In this document: one piece after another, positions 35,032-44,997 of the stretch
Layout: each line of letters starts with the position of its first letter
Position numbering within the stretch: the first letter of the stretch is position 1
Origin: JAGOUU01 sp964609155
GTDB lineage: Bacteria; Pseudomonadota; Gammaproteobacteria; JAGOUU01
NCBI GenBank assembly: GCA_964609155.1
Contig: CAZSRF010000001.1
Coordinates: 1-64,000 of the forward strand
DNA length: 64,000 bases
Reading direction: 5' to 3'
Position numbers and translations under genes: made by a program
Notes under the pieces: model-generated
The model's database searches: none
Seen by the model: only the letters and a program-made list of their open reading frames with translations
Told to the model about the DNA's origin: nothing

Positions 35032-36060
35032 TTATTCCAACTTTTGCGGTCGATTTGCCAAATTTCCGATAGCACCTGCAACTGACAGGTTATCATATAG
35101 CACATGATAAGCCTGTTCTGTAATGGGCATATCTATTTTATAATTTTGAGCTATCTTATAAATTAATCTTGTTGTTTCTACGCTTTCTACGTTTTGATGA
35201 ATTTTTTTTAATGCATCTGAAATATTGTCACCTTGACCAATATAATAACCAAATCTTTTATTACGCGATTGCTCATCTGTTGCCGTAAGAACTAAATCAC
35301 CCAATCCAGACAACCCCATTAAGGTTTCCTGTTCAGCTCCCAGTGCAGCACCTAAACTTAACATTTCATGCAAACCTCTTGTAATTAAAGCTGCTCTTGC
35401 ATTACTACCAAAGCCTACTCCATCGCTACAACCAACAGCAAAGGCTAAAATATTTTTAACTGCGCCTCCAAGCTGCACTCCCAAAATATCAGTTCTGGTA
35501 TAAACTCTAAACCAATTGTTATGAAAAATTTCTGCAACTGTTTTAGCTATGTTTATATTTTTTGCCGCTGCAACAACAGCTGTTGGTTGTTTTTGTATTA
35601 CTTCCTTAGCAAAAGATGGTCCTGACAACGTGCAAAAAGCCTGCTCCATCCCTAAATAACTAGCTACTACGGTATGTAACCACACTGGCTCGGTAACACC
35701 ATTGATTTCTGCTTCAGTTAGACCTTTGGTGGCAGATACAATAATAATTTTAGCTAAGATTTCTTTACTAATATATTTACTTAATTCTGTAATGGTAGAA
35801 GTAAAAACTTTGCTTGGTAAAGCAATAACAATATATTTTGTTTTCCATGTTACCGCTTCTAAAAGATTAGTCGTGACAGAGATTTTATCTAGATCATCAA
35901 ATATTTTATTTTGAATAGGAAAATATTTAGAGTTATGATTACTAATCAAATCTGTCAAAAGATTTTGATCCCTAGCGCAGATGGTAAGATGATGACCATT
36001 AGCAACTAATACTGATGCCAATGCCGTTCCCCATGAACCTGCGCCAATTATCGTGATCAT
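35032..36060 (-). CDS. gpsA: Glycerol-3-phosphate dehydrogenase [NAD(P)+]
   Basis: A 342-residue enzyme reducing dihydroxyacetone phosphate to sn-glycerol-3-phosphate for phospholipids. The Rossmann motif GAGSWGTALA (6-15) is at the N-terminus. Catalytic Lys lies in GGAVKNILAFAVG, and FGSNARAALITRGLHEM and GLSGLGDLVLTAT are family signatures. It follows secB in the conserved secB-gpsA order, 33 nt downstream. Confidence 0.96.
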   Translation of the reverse strand: MITIIGAGSWGTALASVLVANGHHLTICARDQNLLTDLISNHNSKYFPIQNKIFDDLDKISVTTNLLEAVTWKTKYIVIALPSKVFTSTITELSKYISKEILAKIIIVSATKGLTEAEINGVTEPVWLHTVVASYLGMEQAFCTLSGPSFAKEVIQKQPTAVVAAAKNINIAKTVAEIFHNNWFRVYTRTDILGVQLGGAVKNILAFAVGCSDGVGFGSNARAALITRGLHEMLSLGAALGAEQETLMGLSGLGDLVLTATDEQSRNKRFGYYIGQGDNISDALKKIHQNVESVETTRLIYKIAQNYKIDMPITEQAYHVLYDNLSVAGAIGNLANRPQKLE

Positions 36061-36093
36061 GATGTGACACTAATTAATTATTTAAACTAATCA

Positions 36094-36582
36094 TTAACCA
36101 TTAGCCGCTTTCTTTTTGCTTTCTTCATATAGAGCATCAAAATTAATTGGCGCCAATAAAAGCTGAGGAAAGCCACCACGTACAACAACATCAGAAATCA
36201 CTTCACGTGCATACGGGAATAAAATATTTGGGCAATAGCTACCTAATAAATGTTCTAATTGTGTAACATCACCACCTTCAATAGTAAATACACCCGCTTG
36301 CTTTACTTCATTGATAAAAATAGTTTTTTTCTCATGAGACAACGTAACTGTTATAAGCAAAACTACTTCATAGATATTATTTTCCATTTTTTCATTTTTA
36401 ACTGATAACTCAATATTAACATCAGGTTTCCAATCTTGATGCATAAATATTTTTGGTGTCTCAGGTGATTCAAAAGAAAGATCTTTGACATAAATTCTTT
36501 GTATAGTGAAGTTCATTGCAGATCCTTGTTGTTGATGACTATCATTACTTGCATTACCATTCATACCATTTTTCCCCACCAT
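36094..36582 (-). CDS. secB: Protein-export chaperone SecB
   Basis: A 162-residue tetrameric chaperone that delivers unfolded preproteins to SecA. The core from FTIQRIYVKDLSFESPETP through LGSYCPNILFPYAREVISD and PQLLLAPINFDALY matches the family. The first ~22 residues are an Asn/Gln/Gly-rich leader longer than in E. coli; the ATG at 36582 is kept because GGGGAAG precedes it, although the Met at residue 23 could also start. It is between the rhodanese gene and gpsA; grxC, often found here, is absent. Confidence 0.95.
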   Translation of the reverse strand: MVGKNGMNGNASNDSHQQQGSAMNFTIQRIYVKDLSFESPETPKIFMHQDWKPDVNIELSVKNEKMENNIYEVVLLITVTLSHEKKTIFINEVKQAGVFTIEGGDVTQLEHLLGSYCPNILFPYAREVISDVVVRGGFPQLLLAPINFDALYEESKKKAANG

Positions 36583-36644
36583 ATTGCTTCCCCTAGATTT
36601 AGATTTAATTTGAATTCAAATTTCTAATTGCTACTTGTTAATTA

Positions 36645-37091
36645 TTAATTACTAACTGTAGGTAGGCTCTCAGATTGCCATACCTGCATACCACCTTGTA
36701 AATAACCAATATTTTTAATACCACTACTTTTTAATTTAAAAGCCTCTTGACCAGACTTAATGCCATCCTTGCAAACTAAAACAACAGGTCTGTTATTATT
36801 ATTTTTTAGTTCTGTGTTTATCTTACTCAATAAAAGATTAGTATTATTGATATCTGAAAATGCATAATTCAACGCTTGACTTATGTGACCTTTATTAAAC
36901 TCACTTGTGGAGCGTAAATCATATAAAATAGCATCCTGCTGATTAATGAGTTCTACAAGGCTTGTGGTACTTAACCGCTTTGGGCCATAAACTTTAATCC
37001 TAATTTCCAAAGCTATAAGTGCTAATAAAACAGCAAGCCAGCTTGTTGAAAGTAAAAGATTATGATTGATAAAATAAATAATATCTTGCAT
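36645..37091 (-). CDS. Membrane-anchored rhodanese-like protein (YibN type)
   Basis: A 148-residue protein with an N-terminal membrane segment (LSTSWLAVLLALIALEI) and one rhodanese domain. The active-site loop VVLVCKDGIKSGQ contains the catalytic Cys (near residue 113), and DLRSTSEFNKGHI is the other conserved motif. It probably handles sulfane sulfur. Synteny next to secB matches YibN in other gammaproteobacteria. Confidence 0.88.
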   Translation of the reverse strand: MQDIIYFINHNLLLSTSWLAVLLALIALEIRIKVYGPKRLSTTSLVELINQQDAILYDLRSTSEFNKGHISQALNYAFSDINNTNLLLSKINTELKNNNNRPVVLVCKDGIKSGQEAFKLKSSGIKNIGYLQGGMQVWQSESLPTVSN

Positions 37092-37198
37092 AGTGTGTAT
37101 ATTTTAAATTATTAACAACTTTTGCGGGCATCAATAGCATAATAACTGCCCTATCAGTAAACCCAGATTGTAGCCAATTTTCAGACATTAAGCTAGTT

Positions 37199-37666
37199 TT
37201 ACACAGCTTTTAATAATTCATCTATGTCTATTTGGACGCCTAACGTGAGATTATGTTTTTTTGCAAAACCAGAACCCGCCTCAAGCACATAGACATACGG
37301 TACAGAAGATGCATATAGAATACTAAAATCTAGTGGTTTGGTATTTTCTTGAATAGTGACTATCTTACCAGCCTTGTCCATAAATATTATATCTAAGCTA
37401 ACATACGTATTTTTCATCCAAAAACTTCCATTTGTCGGTTCGTCATAGATAAATAACATGACGCATCCTGAGCAAAGTGTTTCTCTAAACATTAACCCTG
37501 TAGCTTTTTGTTCAGGTGTTTTAGCTAGCTCAACTCTGGTTAACGCAAGTTCTTTTACACCCAGTTTTTTAATTGCTTGTTCCCCAGCAAAAGAAGATAA
37601 AGATACTGTGATACAAACTAAATAGATCAAAACTAAAAAAAATTGCACGTAAAAAGATTTTTTCAT
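37199..37666 (-). CDS. Secreted DUF192 protein
   Basis: About 155 residues from the ATG at 37666, where a signal peptide starts (KKSFYVQFFLVLIYLVC...SSFAG); a Met eight codons earlier is also possible. The DUF192 core is plain: ELAKTPEQKATGLMFRE, MLFIYDEPTNGSFWMKNTYVSLDIIF and a late YVLEAGSGFAKKHNL. Function of the family is unknown; it is usually exported. Confidence 0.85.
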   Translation of the reverse strand: MKKSFYVQFFLVLIYLVCITVSLSSFAGEQAIKKLGVKELALTRVELAKTPEQKATGLMFRETLCSGCVMLFIYDEPTNGSFWMKNTYVSLDIIFMDKAGKIVTIQENTKPLDFSILYASSVPYVYVLEAGSGFAKKHNLTLGVQIDIDELLKAV

Positions 37667-37741
37667 ACTGTTTTTATATTGTAAGAGCATATAATAAGGT
37701 TACATTTTGAATCTCTGCCTTTTACTTATTAAGATTACACC

Positions 37742-39340
37742 ATGAACTTAAAAACTAAGTCACCATTGACATTAATTATCCTTGATGGTTTTGGTTATAG
37801 TGAATCTCCTCATCTTTCTCCAAAATACAATGCTATTTTAATGGCCAATACGCCTAATTGGGACAAGCTTTGGCAACATGAGCAACATTGCCTCTTAGAT
37901 TGTAGTGGTAAAGCTGTAGGATTACCAGACAATCAAATGGGCAACTCTGAAGTTGGACATATGAACATAAGTGCTGGGCGTGTTATATATCAGGATCTTA
38001 CTAAAATCGATTTGGAAATAGAGTCAGAAAAATTTTTTTCTAACCCTGTATTACAAACAATCCTAACAGATACTAAAATCCATAATAGAACACTACATGT
38101 CTGTGGTTTAGTGTCAGACGGAGGTGTACACAGCCACTTAAGACACTATCTGGCACTAGCTAATATGGCGTCACAATACAAAATTGAACACTTTTATGTT
38201 CATGCTTTTCTGGATGGTCGTGACACCCCTCCTAAATCAGCTCTTAGCAATCTCATAGAATTAGATAATTTATTAAAAAAAAATAATATTGGTAAAATTG
38301 TTAGCATTATAGGGCGTTACTATGCCATGGATCGTGATAAACGCTGGGATCGAACTAATCTTGCTTTTGATTTATTAACTGGTAAGTTAAATAAAGACAC
38401 CTGTTTTATCTATCCTGATATTCACGCCGCTCTCAATGCTGCTTATGAACGTGGAGAAACTGATGAGTTTGTTAAGCCGACTATTATAGCGAGCTATCCA
38501 AGCTCACAGATCGACTCTAAAATAAAAACAGATGATAATCTTATTTTTATGAACTTTCGAGCTGACAGAGCACGCCAGTTATCTGAATTATTCACTGGTA
38601 AAACCATGCCTCTTTCTGATCAAATTAAGCTTCATCAATTTGTTATACTTACTCAATATGAACAAAATCTTTTACCTGATAAATATATAGCCTATCCACC
38701 TACGACTTATAATAACATGTTGGGCGAATTTCTAAGTAAAAATAACTATACCCAACTTAGGATAGCTGAGACTGAAAAATATGCTCATGTTACTTTCTTT
38801 TTTAATGGCGGTAAAGAAGAGGCCTTTCCAAATGAAGATAGAATTCTCATCCCTTCTCCTAAAGTTAAAACCTATGATTTAAAGCCAGAAATGAGTGCTT
38901 ATGAATTAACAACAAGGCTATGCGAAGCGATAGAAAATGGAAAGTATGACGTTATTATTTGTAACTATGCAAACCCTGATATGGTTGGGCACACTGGCGA
39001 TCTTAATGCTACTATTAAAGCTATAGAAGTAATTGATGAATGCATTGGGAATGTTGTAAGTTCTATAAATAAAACTGGTGGCCAAATGTTAATAACTGCT
39101 GATCACGGCAATGCTGAATGTATGTTTGATCAAGAAACAAAGCAGGCACATACAGCTCATACAAACTCTTTAGTACCTCTGTTATATTATGGCAGCGATT
39201 TTAATAGTAAGAAAGTAACCACAGTTGCTAAGCAAGGCAGTCTAATAGATATTGCACCCACCTTGCTTTATTTGATTGGACTTCAACCACCTCTTGAAAT
39301 GACAGGGAATATATTATTTAAATTCAATGAACAATATTAA
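37742..39340 (+). CDS. gpmI: 2,3-bisphosphoglycerate-independent phosphoglycerate mutase
   Basis: A 532-residue Mn-dependent glycolytic enzyme interconverting 3- and 2-phosphoglycerate. LILDGFGYSE supplies the first metal Asp, DNQMGNSEVGHMNISAGR contains the phosphorylated Ser69, and HAFLDGRDTPP, YYAMDRDKRWDR and ITADHGNAECM hold further metal and substrate residues. Full length for the family. Its last codons overlap the envC-like gene by 14 nt. Confidence 0.97.
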   Translation: MNLKTKSPLTLIILDGFGYSESPHLSPKYNAILMANTPNWDKLWQHEQHCLLDCSGKAVGLPDNQMGNSEVGHMNISAGRVIYQDLTKIDLEIESEKFFSNPVLQTILTDTKIHNRTLHVCGLVSDGGVHSHLRHYLALANMASQYKIEHFYVHAFLDGRDTPPKSALSNLIELDNLLKKNNIGKIVSIIGRYYAMDRDKRWDRTNLAFDLLTGKLNKDTCFIYPDIHAALNAAYERGETDEFVKPTIIASYPSSQIDSKIKTDDNLIFMNFRADRARQLSELFTGKTMPLSDQIKLHQFVILTQYEQNLLPDKYIAYPPTTYNNMLGEFLSKNNYTQLRIAETEKYAHVTFFFNGGKEEAFPNEDRILIPSPKVKTYDLKPEMSAYELTTRLCEAIENGKYDVIICNYANPDMVGHTGDLNATIKAIEVIDECIGNVVSSINKTGGQMLITADHGNAECMFDQETKQAHTAHTNSLVPLLYYGSDFNSKKVTTVAKQGSLIDIAPTLLYLIGLQPPLEMTGNILFKFNEQY

Positions 39341-40460
39341 ATTATTTATAGCGAAAAAAAAAATCTCTAAATTTATTATACTGTTATCTCTTTTATGTAC
39401 GTCGGTATATGCAGAGAATTTGAGTTTAAAAAAAATTCATGAACTCCAGAATATAATTTTAAGTGAAAATACCAAATTATCTCGATTAGAATTAGAGTTA
39501 AAAGCACTTGATAGCCAAATTTCTGAAAAGTCACAAGATCTACAAAAATTAAATAATATTATAACCAAAATTATGAATGCAAAACTTGATTTGCAGCGTA
39601 AAAAAACAACACAATTTGATGCCCTTTACTTTCAAAAACAACAGCTGATAAAACAACTAAAAAGTTCTTACGTTATCCAAAGAAACAATAATGTTCAAAA
39701 ACTTGCCCATATAAATAATTTACAGCAATTACATAGACTACTTAATTATCTCGAAAGTATTAATACTAGTAGCGTTGCACAAATCAAAGCTATAAAAGAC
39801 TCTATTGGTCAGTTAGAAGAGCTAGATAATAATCTAAATTTACTTAATATAAAACAACAGCAATACAAACAACAAATAGCTGTTGCATATAATAATTTAA
39901 AAGATCTAAAAGATAATAATTTACAGCTAAAACAACAACTGTTACTTTCGCTAGGTCAAAATAAAGCAAAATTAACTTCTTATCAGACGCGTTACAATAG
40001 CCTCAATAATTTTAGTAATAATCCCATTTATAAAGAAGCGACCATCAATAGTAAAAGTTTATTTAACAGAGCCAAAGGAACTCTAGCCTTGCCTGTTAAT
40101 GGCATCATAGATCATGATTTTAAAAATATTGATCAAAGGCAGGCTATTTTTATTAAAACGAAGGAGGGGCAACAAGTTCGTTCAGTATTCGACGGACAAG
40201 TAGTATTTTCTAATTGGCTACGTGGCTTTGGTTTCTTAACCATTGTTAACCATAAAGATGGTTTTATGAGTCTGTATGGGCATAATCAAACTTTATTAAA
40301 AAAATCTGGTGATATCGTAAAAACTGGGGAAGTGCTAGCATTAACTGGCGCCAGTGGTAGTACTGAAGAACCTGGTTTGTATTTTGAGATTCGTCATAAT
40401 GGTAATACAGTGAATCCATTAGCATGGTTAAAAAATGATACTAACAAGGCCATCGTATAA
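39327..40460 (+). CDS. envC: EnvC-like murein hydrolase activator
   Basis: A 377-residue protein with a signal peptide (ILLSLLCTSVYAE), a long coiled coil from about 30 to 240, and a C-terminal LytM/M23 domain. In the M23 domain the usual HxH zinc motif is replaced (GLYFEIRH where active enzymes have HLHFE), as in EnvC-type activators that switch on amidases rather than cutting peptidoglycan. The gpmI-envC-ctpA order is conserved among gammaproteobacteria. Confidence 0.9.
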   Translation: MNNIKLFIAKKKISKFIILLSLLCTSVYAENLSLKKIHELQNIILSENTKLSRLELELKALDSQISEKSQDLQKLNNIITKIMNAKLDLQRKKTTQFDALYFQKQQLIKQLKSSYVIQRNNNVQKLAHINNLQQLHRLLNYLESINTSSVAQIKAIKDSIGQLEELDNNLNLLNIKQQQYKQQIAVAYNNLKDLKDNNLQLKQQLLLSLGQNKAKLTSYQTRYNSLNNFSNNPIYKEATINSKSLFNRAKGTLALPVNGIIDHDFKNIDQRQAIFIKTKEGQQVRSVFDGQVVFSNWLRGFGFLTIVNHKDGFMSLYGHNQTLLKKSGDIVKTGEVLALTGASGSTEEPGLYFEIRHNGNTVNPLAWLKNDTNKAIV

Positions 40461-40674
40461 AGTTATATACCAAGCTAAATAATACCTGTACTTTAACTTC
40501 AAACTTGGCATTTACTAATTTTTTATCTCACAAACTAAAATAAAATCTAACTTGAAGTTTAAAATTACCAATACGGGTCTATAATAAATTTACAAGAGTA
40601 TTAGGGACTCTGTGAGAATAAAAAAAAATAATAACAATAATAAGTAAAATTATAAATTATCACTCGAGCACTTT

Positions 40675-42183
40675 ATGCAATTTAAAAACAAATTAATTTA
40701 TATACTTTTTTTCTTACCTTCTTTTTCTTCAACTTATTTTGCGCAAACTAAGATAAATAATTCTGTAATTTTACCCAGGGTTGAAGAACCTGTTACAGAG
40801 TCTAGTTCAAGCAACGAAATCCCTTTAGAACAACTGCAAAATTTTGCAAATGTAGTAAATACTATAAAACATTTTTATGTCAAACCTGTTGATGATAAAG
40901 AACTTTTCGATAACGCTATTCGTGGAATGCTAGCTGGACTTGATCCCCATTCCGGTTTTTTAGATAAAACAGAATTTGAAGAATTAAAAACAAGCACCTC
41001 TGGTAAATTTGGTGGCTTAGGCATCGAGGTAACCATGGAAGATGGGTTTGTAAAAGTTATAGCTCCATTGGACGACACGCCTGCTCATAAAGCAGGTGTT
41101 AAACCTGGTGATCTAATAGTAAAAATAGATAAAACTCCTGTAAAAGGCCTGTCTCTTAAAGATGCCGTCGATCTTATGCGTGGTAAACCTGGTTCAGAAA
41201 TTGCTCTACTGATTGTAAGACAAAATGAGACATCGCCACTAGAGCTTAAAATGGCTCGCGATATCATAAAAATTAAAAGTGTAAAAAATGAAGTATTGCA
41301 AGATTCTTATGGTTACATAAGAGTATCCCAATTCCAAGCTGATACTGAAGAGAATGTTATAAAGTCATACAATGAAATCAAAGATAAAGCAAAGGATCAT
41401 AAACTAAAAGGATTAATTTTAGATCTTAGAAATAATCCCGGTGGTATCTTATCTGGAGCTATTAAAATATCCGATCTTTTTTTAGATAATCAGAGAATTA
41501 AAGATAATCAAGTGATTGTATCAACTAAAGGCAGGGTACAAGATTCTGATTCTAATGCTTATATTAAAGACGGTGATATGACTAATAACTTACCTTTAGT
41601 TGTCCTTGTGAATAAAGGTTCTGCTTCCGCTTCCGAAATTGTTGCAGGCGCCTTACAAGATCATAAACGTGCTATTATTTTAGGCACACCTACTTTCGGT
41701 AAGGGTTCTGTACAAACAGTTTTACCTCTTAAGGGCAATAGAGGATTAAAACTCACCACGGCGCTTTATTACACGCCTTCAGGTAAATCTATTCAGGCCA
41801 CCGGTATAACTCCTGATATCATTGTTGATGATTTAATGGTAAAAAGCCGTGATAAAAAGTTTAGTGACATTTCAGAGGCTGATCTTAAAGCACACTTAGC
41901 CAATGGTAATAGTAATTCTGAAGATGATAACGATAAAAAACAATTAAAATTAAATACTAAAGTAGAAACTGACAGTACTGACGATAGCACAAAACCTGCC
42001 AGTCCTGCTCCTGACAAAAATAAATCAAATTCAAACTTAACGCCCACTAAAGCAACTGATAAATCTGATAAGTCTGATAAGAACAGCAAAGATAACAAAT
42101 TAAGCTTAGCTGAAGAAGATTATCAGCTTAATGAAGCATTAAATGTTCTCAAAGGGTTAAGTTTAACCAGTATGACTAATTAA
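40675..42183 (+). CDS. ctpA: Carboxy-terminal processing protease, S41 family
   Basis: A 502-residue periplasmic protease with a signal peptide (about 1-23), an N-terminal helical region, a PDZ domain (about 105-190) and the S41 catalytic core. The Ser is in NKGSASASEIVAG (316-318) and the general-base Lys343 in GTPTFGKGSVQT. The last ~90 residues are a Lys/Asp/Ser-rich low-complexity stretch (DKSDKSDKNSKDN). It trims C-termini of exported proteins. Confidence 0.94.
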   Translation: MQFKNKLIYILFFLPSFSSTYFAQTKINNSVILPRVEEPVTESSSSNEIPLEQLQNFANVVNTIKHFYVKPVDDKELFDNAIRGMLAGLDPHSGFLDKTEFEELKTSTSGKFGGLGIEVTMEDGFVKVIAPLDDTPAHKAGVKPGDLIVKIDKTPVKGLSLKDAVDLMRGKPGSEIALLIVRQNETSPLELKMARDIIKIKSVKNEVLQDSYGYIRVSQFQADTEENVIKSYNEIKDKAKDHKLKGLILDLRNNPGGILSGAIKISDLFLDNQRIKDNQVIVSTKGRVQDSDSNAYIKDGDMTNNLPLVVLVNKGSASASEIVAGALQDHKRAIILGTPTFGKGSVQTVLPLKGNRGLKLTTALYYTPSGKSIQATGITPDIIVDDLMVKSRDKKFSDISEADLKAHLANGNSNSEDDNDKKQLKLNTKVETDSTDDSTKPASPAPDKNKSNSNLTPTKATDKSDKSDKNSKDNKLSLAEEDYQLNEALNVLKGLSLTSMTN

Positions 42184-42193
42184 TTAATACTCA

Positions 42194-42221
42194 GTAATTC
42201 CGGTTTAAATACCGGAATTAC
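42194..42221. terminator. Bidirectional hairpin between ctpA and the permease gene
   Basis: Perfect 11-bp arms GTAATTCCGGT / ACCGGAATTAC around TTAAAT, lying between the convergent stops and including the permease stop codon. T-runs are weak, so terminator function is likely but not certain. Confidence 0.65.
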
Positions 42222-43843
42222 GTCTTAAAAAATGCCTGCTGAATTTCTTTTTCTTTTACTATTTGCAACTCAGCCTGTTCTTTTGTTAAACACTCTCTTA
42301 CTGCCCACTCAAAAATAAAGCAGCTAAAAATTAATAAGCACATTAAATCTACTCCAAACGGTAAATAACCGTGCCCACCGAAAGTAACATCACCACAATA
42401 AGACATTATCGCCAGGCCTATTAAATATCCCCATATCCAGGCTGAATGTCTAAATGCTAAAAATGGCTTATGATTTTTATCTTGTAACAATCTGTATATA
42501 AATAAATAAACTAATCCTACCACAAGGGCTAAATACATTTTTGATAGAGTATTCCATCCAGTCCAATAAGCGATAAGATTTAAAAACAAGAATACCATAC
42601 GACAAATTAATCCATACAATGGTAACTTAAATGGTCTTGCTTGATCAGGGACCTGTTTTCTTAATGTGTACAAAGAAATAGGAGCGATAGCATGTGATAC
42701 AACTAACGCTGCAATAATCAAACTAATCATCTCTTGCCAACCTGGGAATGGCACCAACATGATTAAACCAAAAACTAGATTTACTAATAACGCATAGTAT
42801 GGTGCATCTTTATAATTTAGCTTTAAGAAAAATTTTGGAAAATAACCATTCACAGACATAGCGTAATTTATTCGAGCATTTGTAGTTACAACCATAAGTG
42901 CGCTACCAAATGGCGATACTAATGCATCGATAAAAATTATTTTAACTAAAAAACCCAGCCCTAGAATACTCGCGATAGCTACAAAAGGACCACTATCAGA
43001 GCCTTGATTAACACCCATATAATTACTAAATGAAAAATTTTGCCATCCATTAGTTAATAATTCTGGCGGCATACTAGCTACAAACGCAGTTTGCACCAAA
43101 GTGTAAATAACCATGCAAATTAAGATAGATCCTAATAATGCCAAGGGTAAGGTGATCTGAGGGTTCTTAACTTCCCCTCCTAATTCAACAGAGTGCCGGA
43201 AACCAAAATAAGAAAAAATAATACCTGCTAGAGGCAATGCCTTTAGCATATTTTTAACATTATCCTGCAACGAGATATCACTTATAGCTGTAATATTTTC
43301 ATAATGAAACTGAGTATTCATAAGCACTATAGCAGTTAAAATAGGAACAAGTAATTTAAAATAGACTAAGTATTTATTAAACTGCGTGGCAAATCGAATG
43401 CCCAAAATATTCACATAGCTCATTAAGATCAGTAATGCTATAGCTGATATTATACCTATTATTGATAGATGAGTGCTATTATTAACACCAACTACAACTA
43501 AAGATGGATGATAATTAGCGCTGTATTGCAATAATGCCTGAACCTCTGCTGTGGGTATTAAAATATAAGCTACCCAAGTGATCCAGGTCATAACGAAGCT
43601 AACAAAACCACCATGGCTAAATTGTGCGTAACGTGCAATACCTCCTGTGACTGGCAACATTGCCGAAAGCTCAGCAAAGACAACAGCAATAATCATAACG
43701 ATCAAACCACCCAATACCCAAGAAAGTATTGATGCAGGTCCCGCCAATTTAGCTGCATGCAAGGGCCCTAACATCCATCCTGAGCCAATCATAGCGCCTA
43801 CAGAGACAAATAATAAACCCAACCAATCTATAACCCGTTTCAC
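42218..43843 (-). CDS. APC-family amino acid permease
   Basis: A 541-residue inner-membrane transporter with at least 12 hydrophobic segments. The first helix has the substrate-binding Gly run SVGAMIGSGWMLGP; GLIVMIIAVVFAELSAMLP and FSYFGFRHSVELGGEVKNP match the APC superfamily (helix 6 region). Substrate is not predictable beyond amino acid or related amine. Uptake of amino acids would fit the leucine-degradation genes in the window. It is a single-gene unit. Confidence 0.88.
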   Translation of the reverse strand: MKRVIDWLGLLFVSVGAMIGSGWMLGPLHAAKLAGPASILSWVLGGLIVMIIAVVFAELSAMLPVTGGIARYAQFSHGGFVSFVMTWITWVAYILIPTAEVQALLQYSANYHPSLVVVGVNNSTHLSIIGIISAIALLILMSYVNILGIRFATQFNKYLVYFKLLVPILTAIVLMNTQFHYENITAISDISLQDNVKNMLKALPLAGIIFSYFGFRHSVELGGEVKNPQITLPLALLGSILICMVIYTLVQTAFVASMPPELLTNGWQNFSFSNYMGVNQGSDSGPFVAIASILGLGFLVKIIFIDALVSPFGSALMVVTTNARINYAMSVNGYFPKFFLKLNYKDAPYYALLVNLVFGLIMLVPFPGWQEMISLIIAALVVSHAIAPISLYTLRKQVPDQARPFKLPLYGLICRMVFLFLNLIAYWTGWNTLSKMYLALVVGLVYLFIYRLLQDKNHKPFLAFRHSAWIWGYLIGLAIMSYCGDVTFGGHGYLPFGVDLMCLLIFSCFIFEWAVRECLTKEQAELQIVKEKEIQQAFFKT

Positions 43844-43937
43844 AGGCTTTTCTCCAAATGTTTTATTTTAAATTATCTTTAAGATATAGCAACCCATTAT
43901 TACTTAATTACCAGACCTAAATTCAATTACAACTCTA

Positions 43938-44930
43938 TTATTTACTGCGCCATACTATTTGATTGGTTAAATCTTCTAAGTATCTAGTGTATATATTGCT
44001 AGGCAATAAATTTAAATATTCTAATGCCTTACCTTGCTGTTTAATTACTTCATTGCGCGTATCGTTTATTGCATTTGCATCTTCTAACCAAAATTTTAAA
44101 TCTGTAAAATCATCTTCGGTTAAATGAGCTTTCTTTATTTTTTTTACTATGTAACTAAACTTTTTGGATTGTCTTTCTTTAAGATAAATCATTGGAAGAG
44201 TTAATTTTCCCTCTAATAAATCATCTCCTATATTTTTGCCTATAGCATGAGTTTCTCCGATATAATCAAGCAAGTCATCTTGTATTTGAAATGCTAGCCC
44301 TAAATGCAAACCAAATAAACGACTACATTCTATTAACTCCGGGGGTTGATTAGCAATTGATGCTGCAATCTCTGCAGCAATAGCAAAGAGTAATCCAGTT
44401 TTAGCTTCAATAATTTTATAGTAGATGTCAACAGTCACATCTAGCTTATTTTTATATCTTAACTGCTGTAACTCACCATTAACCATATTTTTAGCCATTT
44501 TGGGAATTAATTTGATAACATTAAAATTCTTGGTACTCGCTGCTAGATCAAAAGACAAAGCAGAAAGCCAATCACCAGTTATAATACAGTCTCTGACTCC
44601 CCATTTAATATGGGCAGTAGTTTTGTTACGACGCATTTTGGAATTATCTATAATATCATCATGCAATAAAGTTGCAGTGTGAATCATTTCTAGAACAGCA
44701 GCTAATTTAATATGTTCATCACCTTTGTAATCAAACATTTTCGCAACTAATAATAGAATTAGCGGCCGTATACGTTTACCACCTGAGTCGATAATATACT
44801 TTGAAATTTCTGTCAGTAATTGACATGGACTATCATTTAAACTAGAATTTACTACACTTTCTAACTTCCTTATTTCTGCTTGCAGCAATACTTTAAGATC
44901 TATATTATAATTAGTGCTATTAAGACTCAT
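43938..44930 (-). CDS. ispB: Octaprenyl/polyprenyl diphosphate synthase
   Basis: A 330-residue trans-isoprenyl diphosphate synthase building the ubiquinone side chain. GGKRIRPLILLL binds diphosphate, the first Asp-rich motif is LLHDDIIDNSKMRR (Asp91, Asp92, Asp95) and the second is FQIQDDLLDY near 213-222. Length fits IspB. Divergent from the AsmA-like gene across a 67-bp promoter region. Confidence 0.93.
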   Translation of the reverse strand: MSLNSTNYNIDLKVLLQAEIRKLESVVNSSLNDSPCQLLTEISKYIIDSGGKRIRPLILLLVAKMFDYKGDEHIKLAAVLEMIHTATLLHDDIIDNSKMRRNKTTAHIKWGVRDCIITGDWLSALSFDLAASTKNFNVIKLIPKMAKNMVNGELQQLRYKNKLDVTVDIYYKIIEAKTGLLFAIAAEIAASIANQPPELIECSRLFGLHLGLAFQIQDDLLDYIGETHAIGKNIGDDLLEGKLTLPMIYLKERQSKKFSYIVKKIKKAHLTEDDFTDLKFWLEDANAINDTRNEVIKQQGKALEYLNLLPSNIYTRYLEDLTNQIVWRSK

Positions 44931-44997
44931 TATTCAAGTTTATAATCAGTTTACAGTTTAGTAATAACGGTTAATATACCACAAATGAAGCCACTAT

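Noticed and set aside
40461..40674. Inverted AACTTCAA / TTGAAGTT pair between envC and ctpA
   Set aside because: Arms are short, imperfectly extended and about 50 bp apart in AT-rich DNA; no functional reading can be supported.
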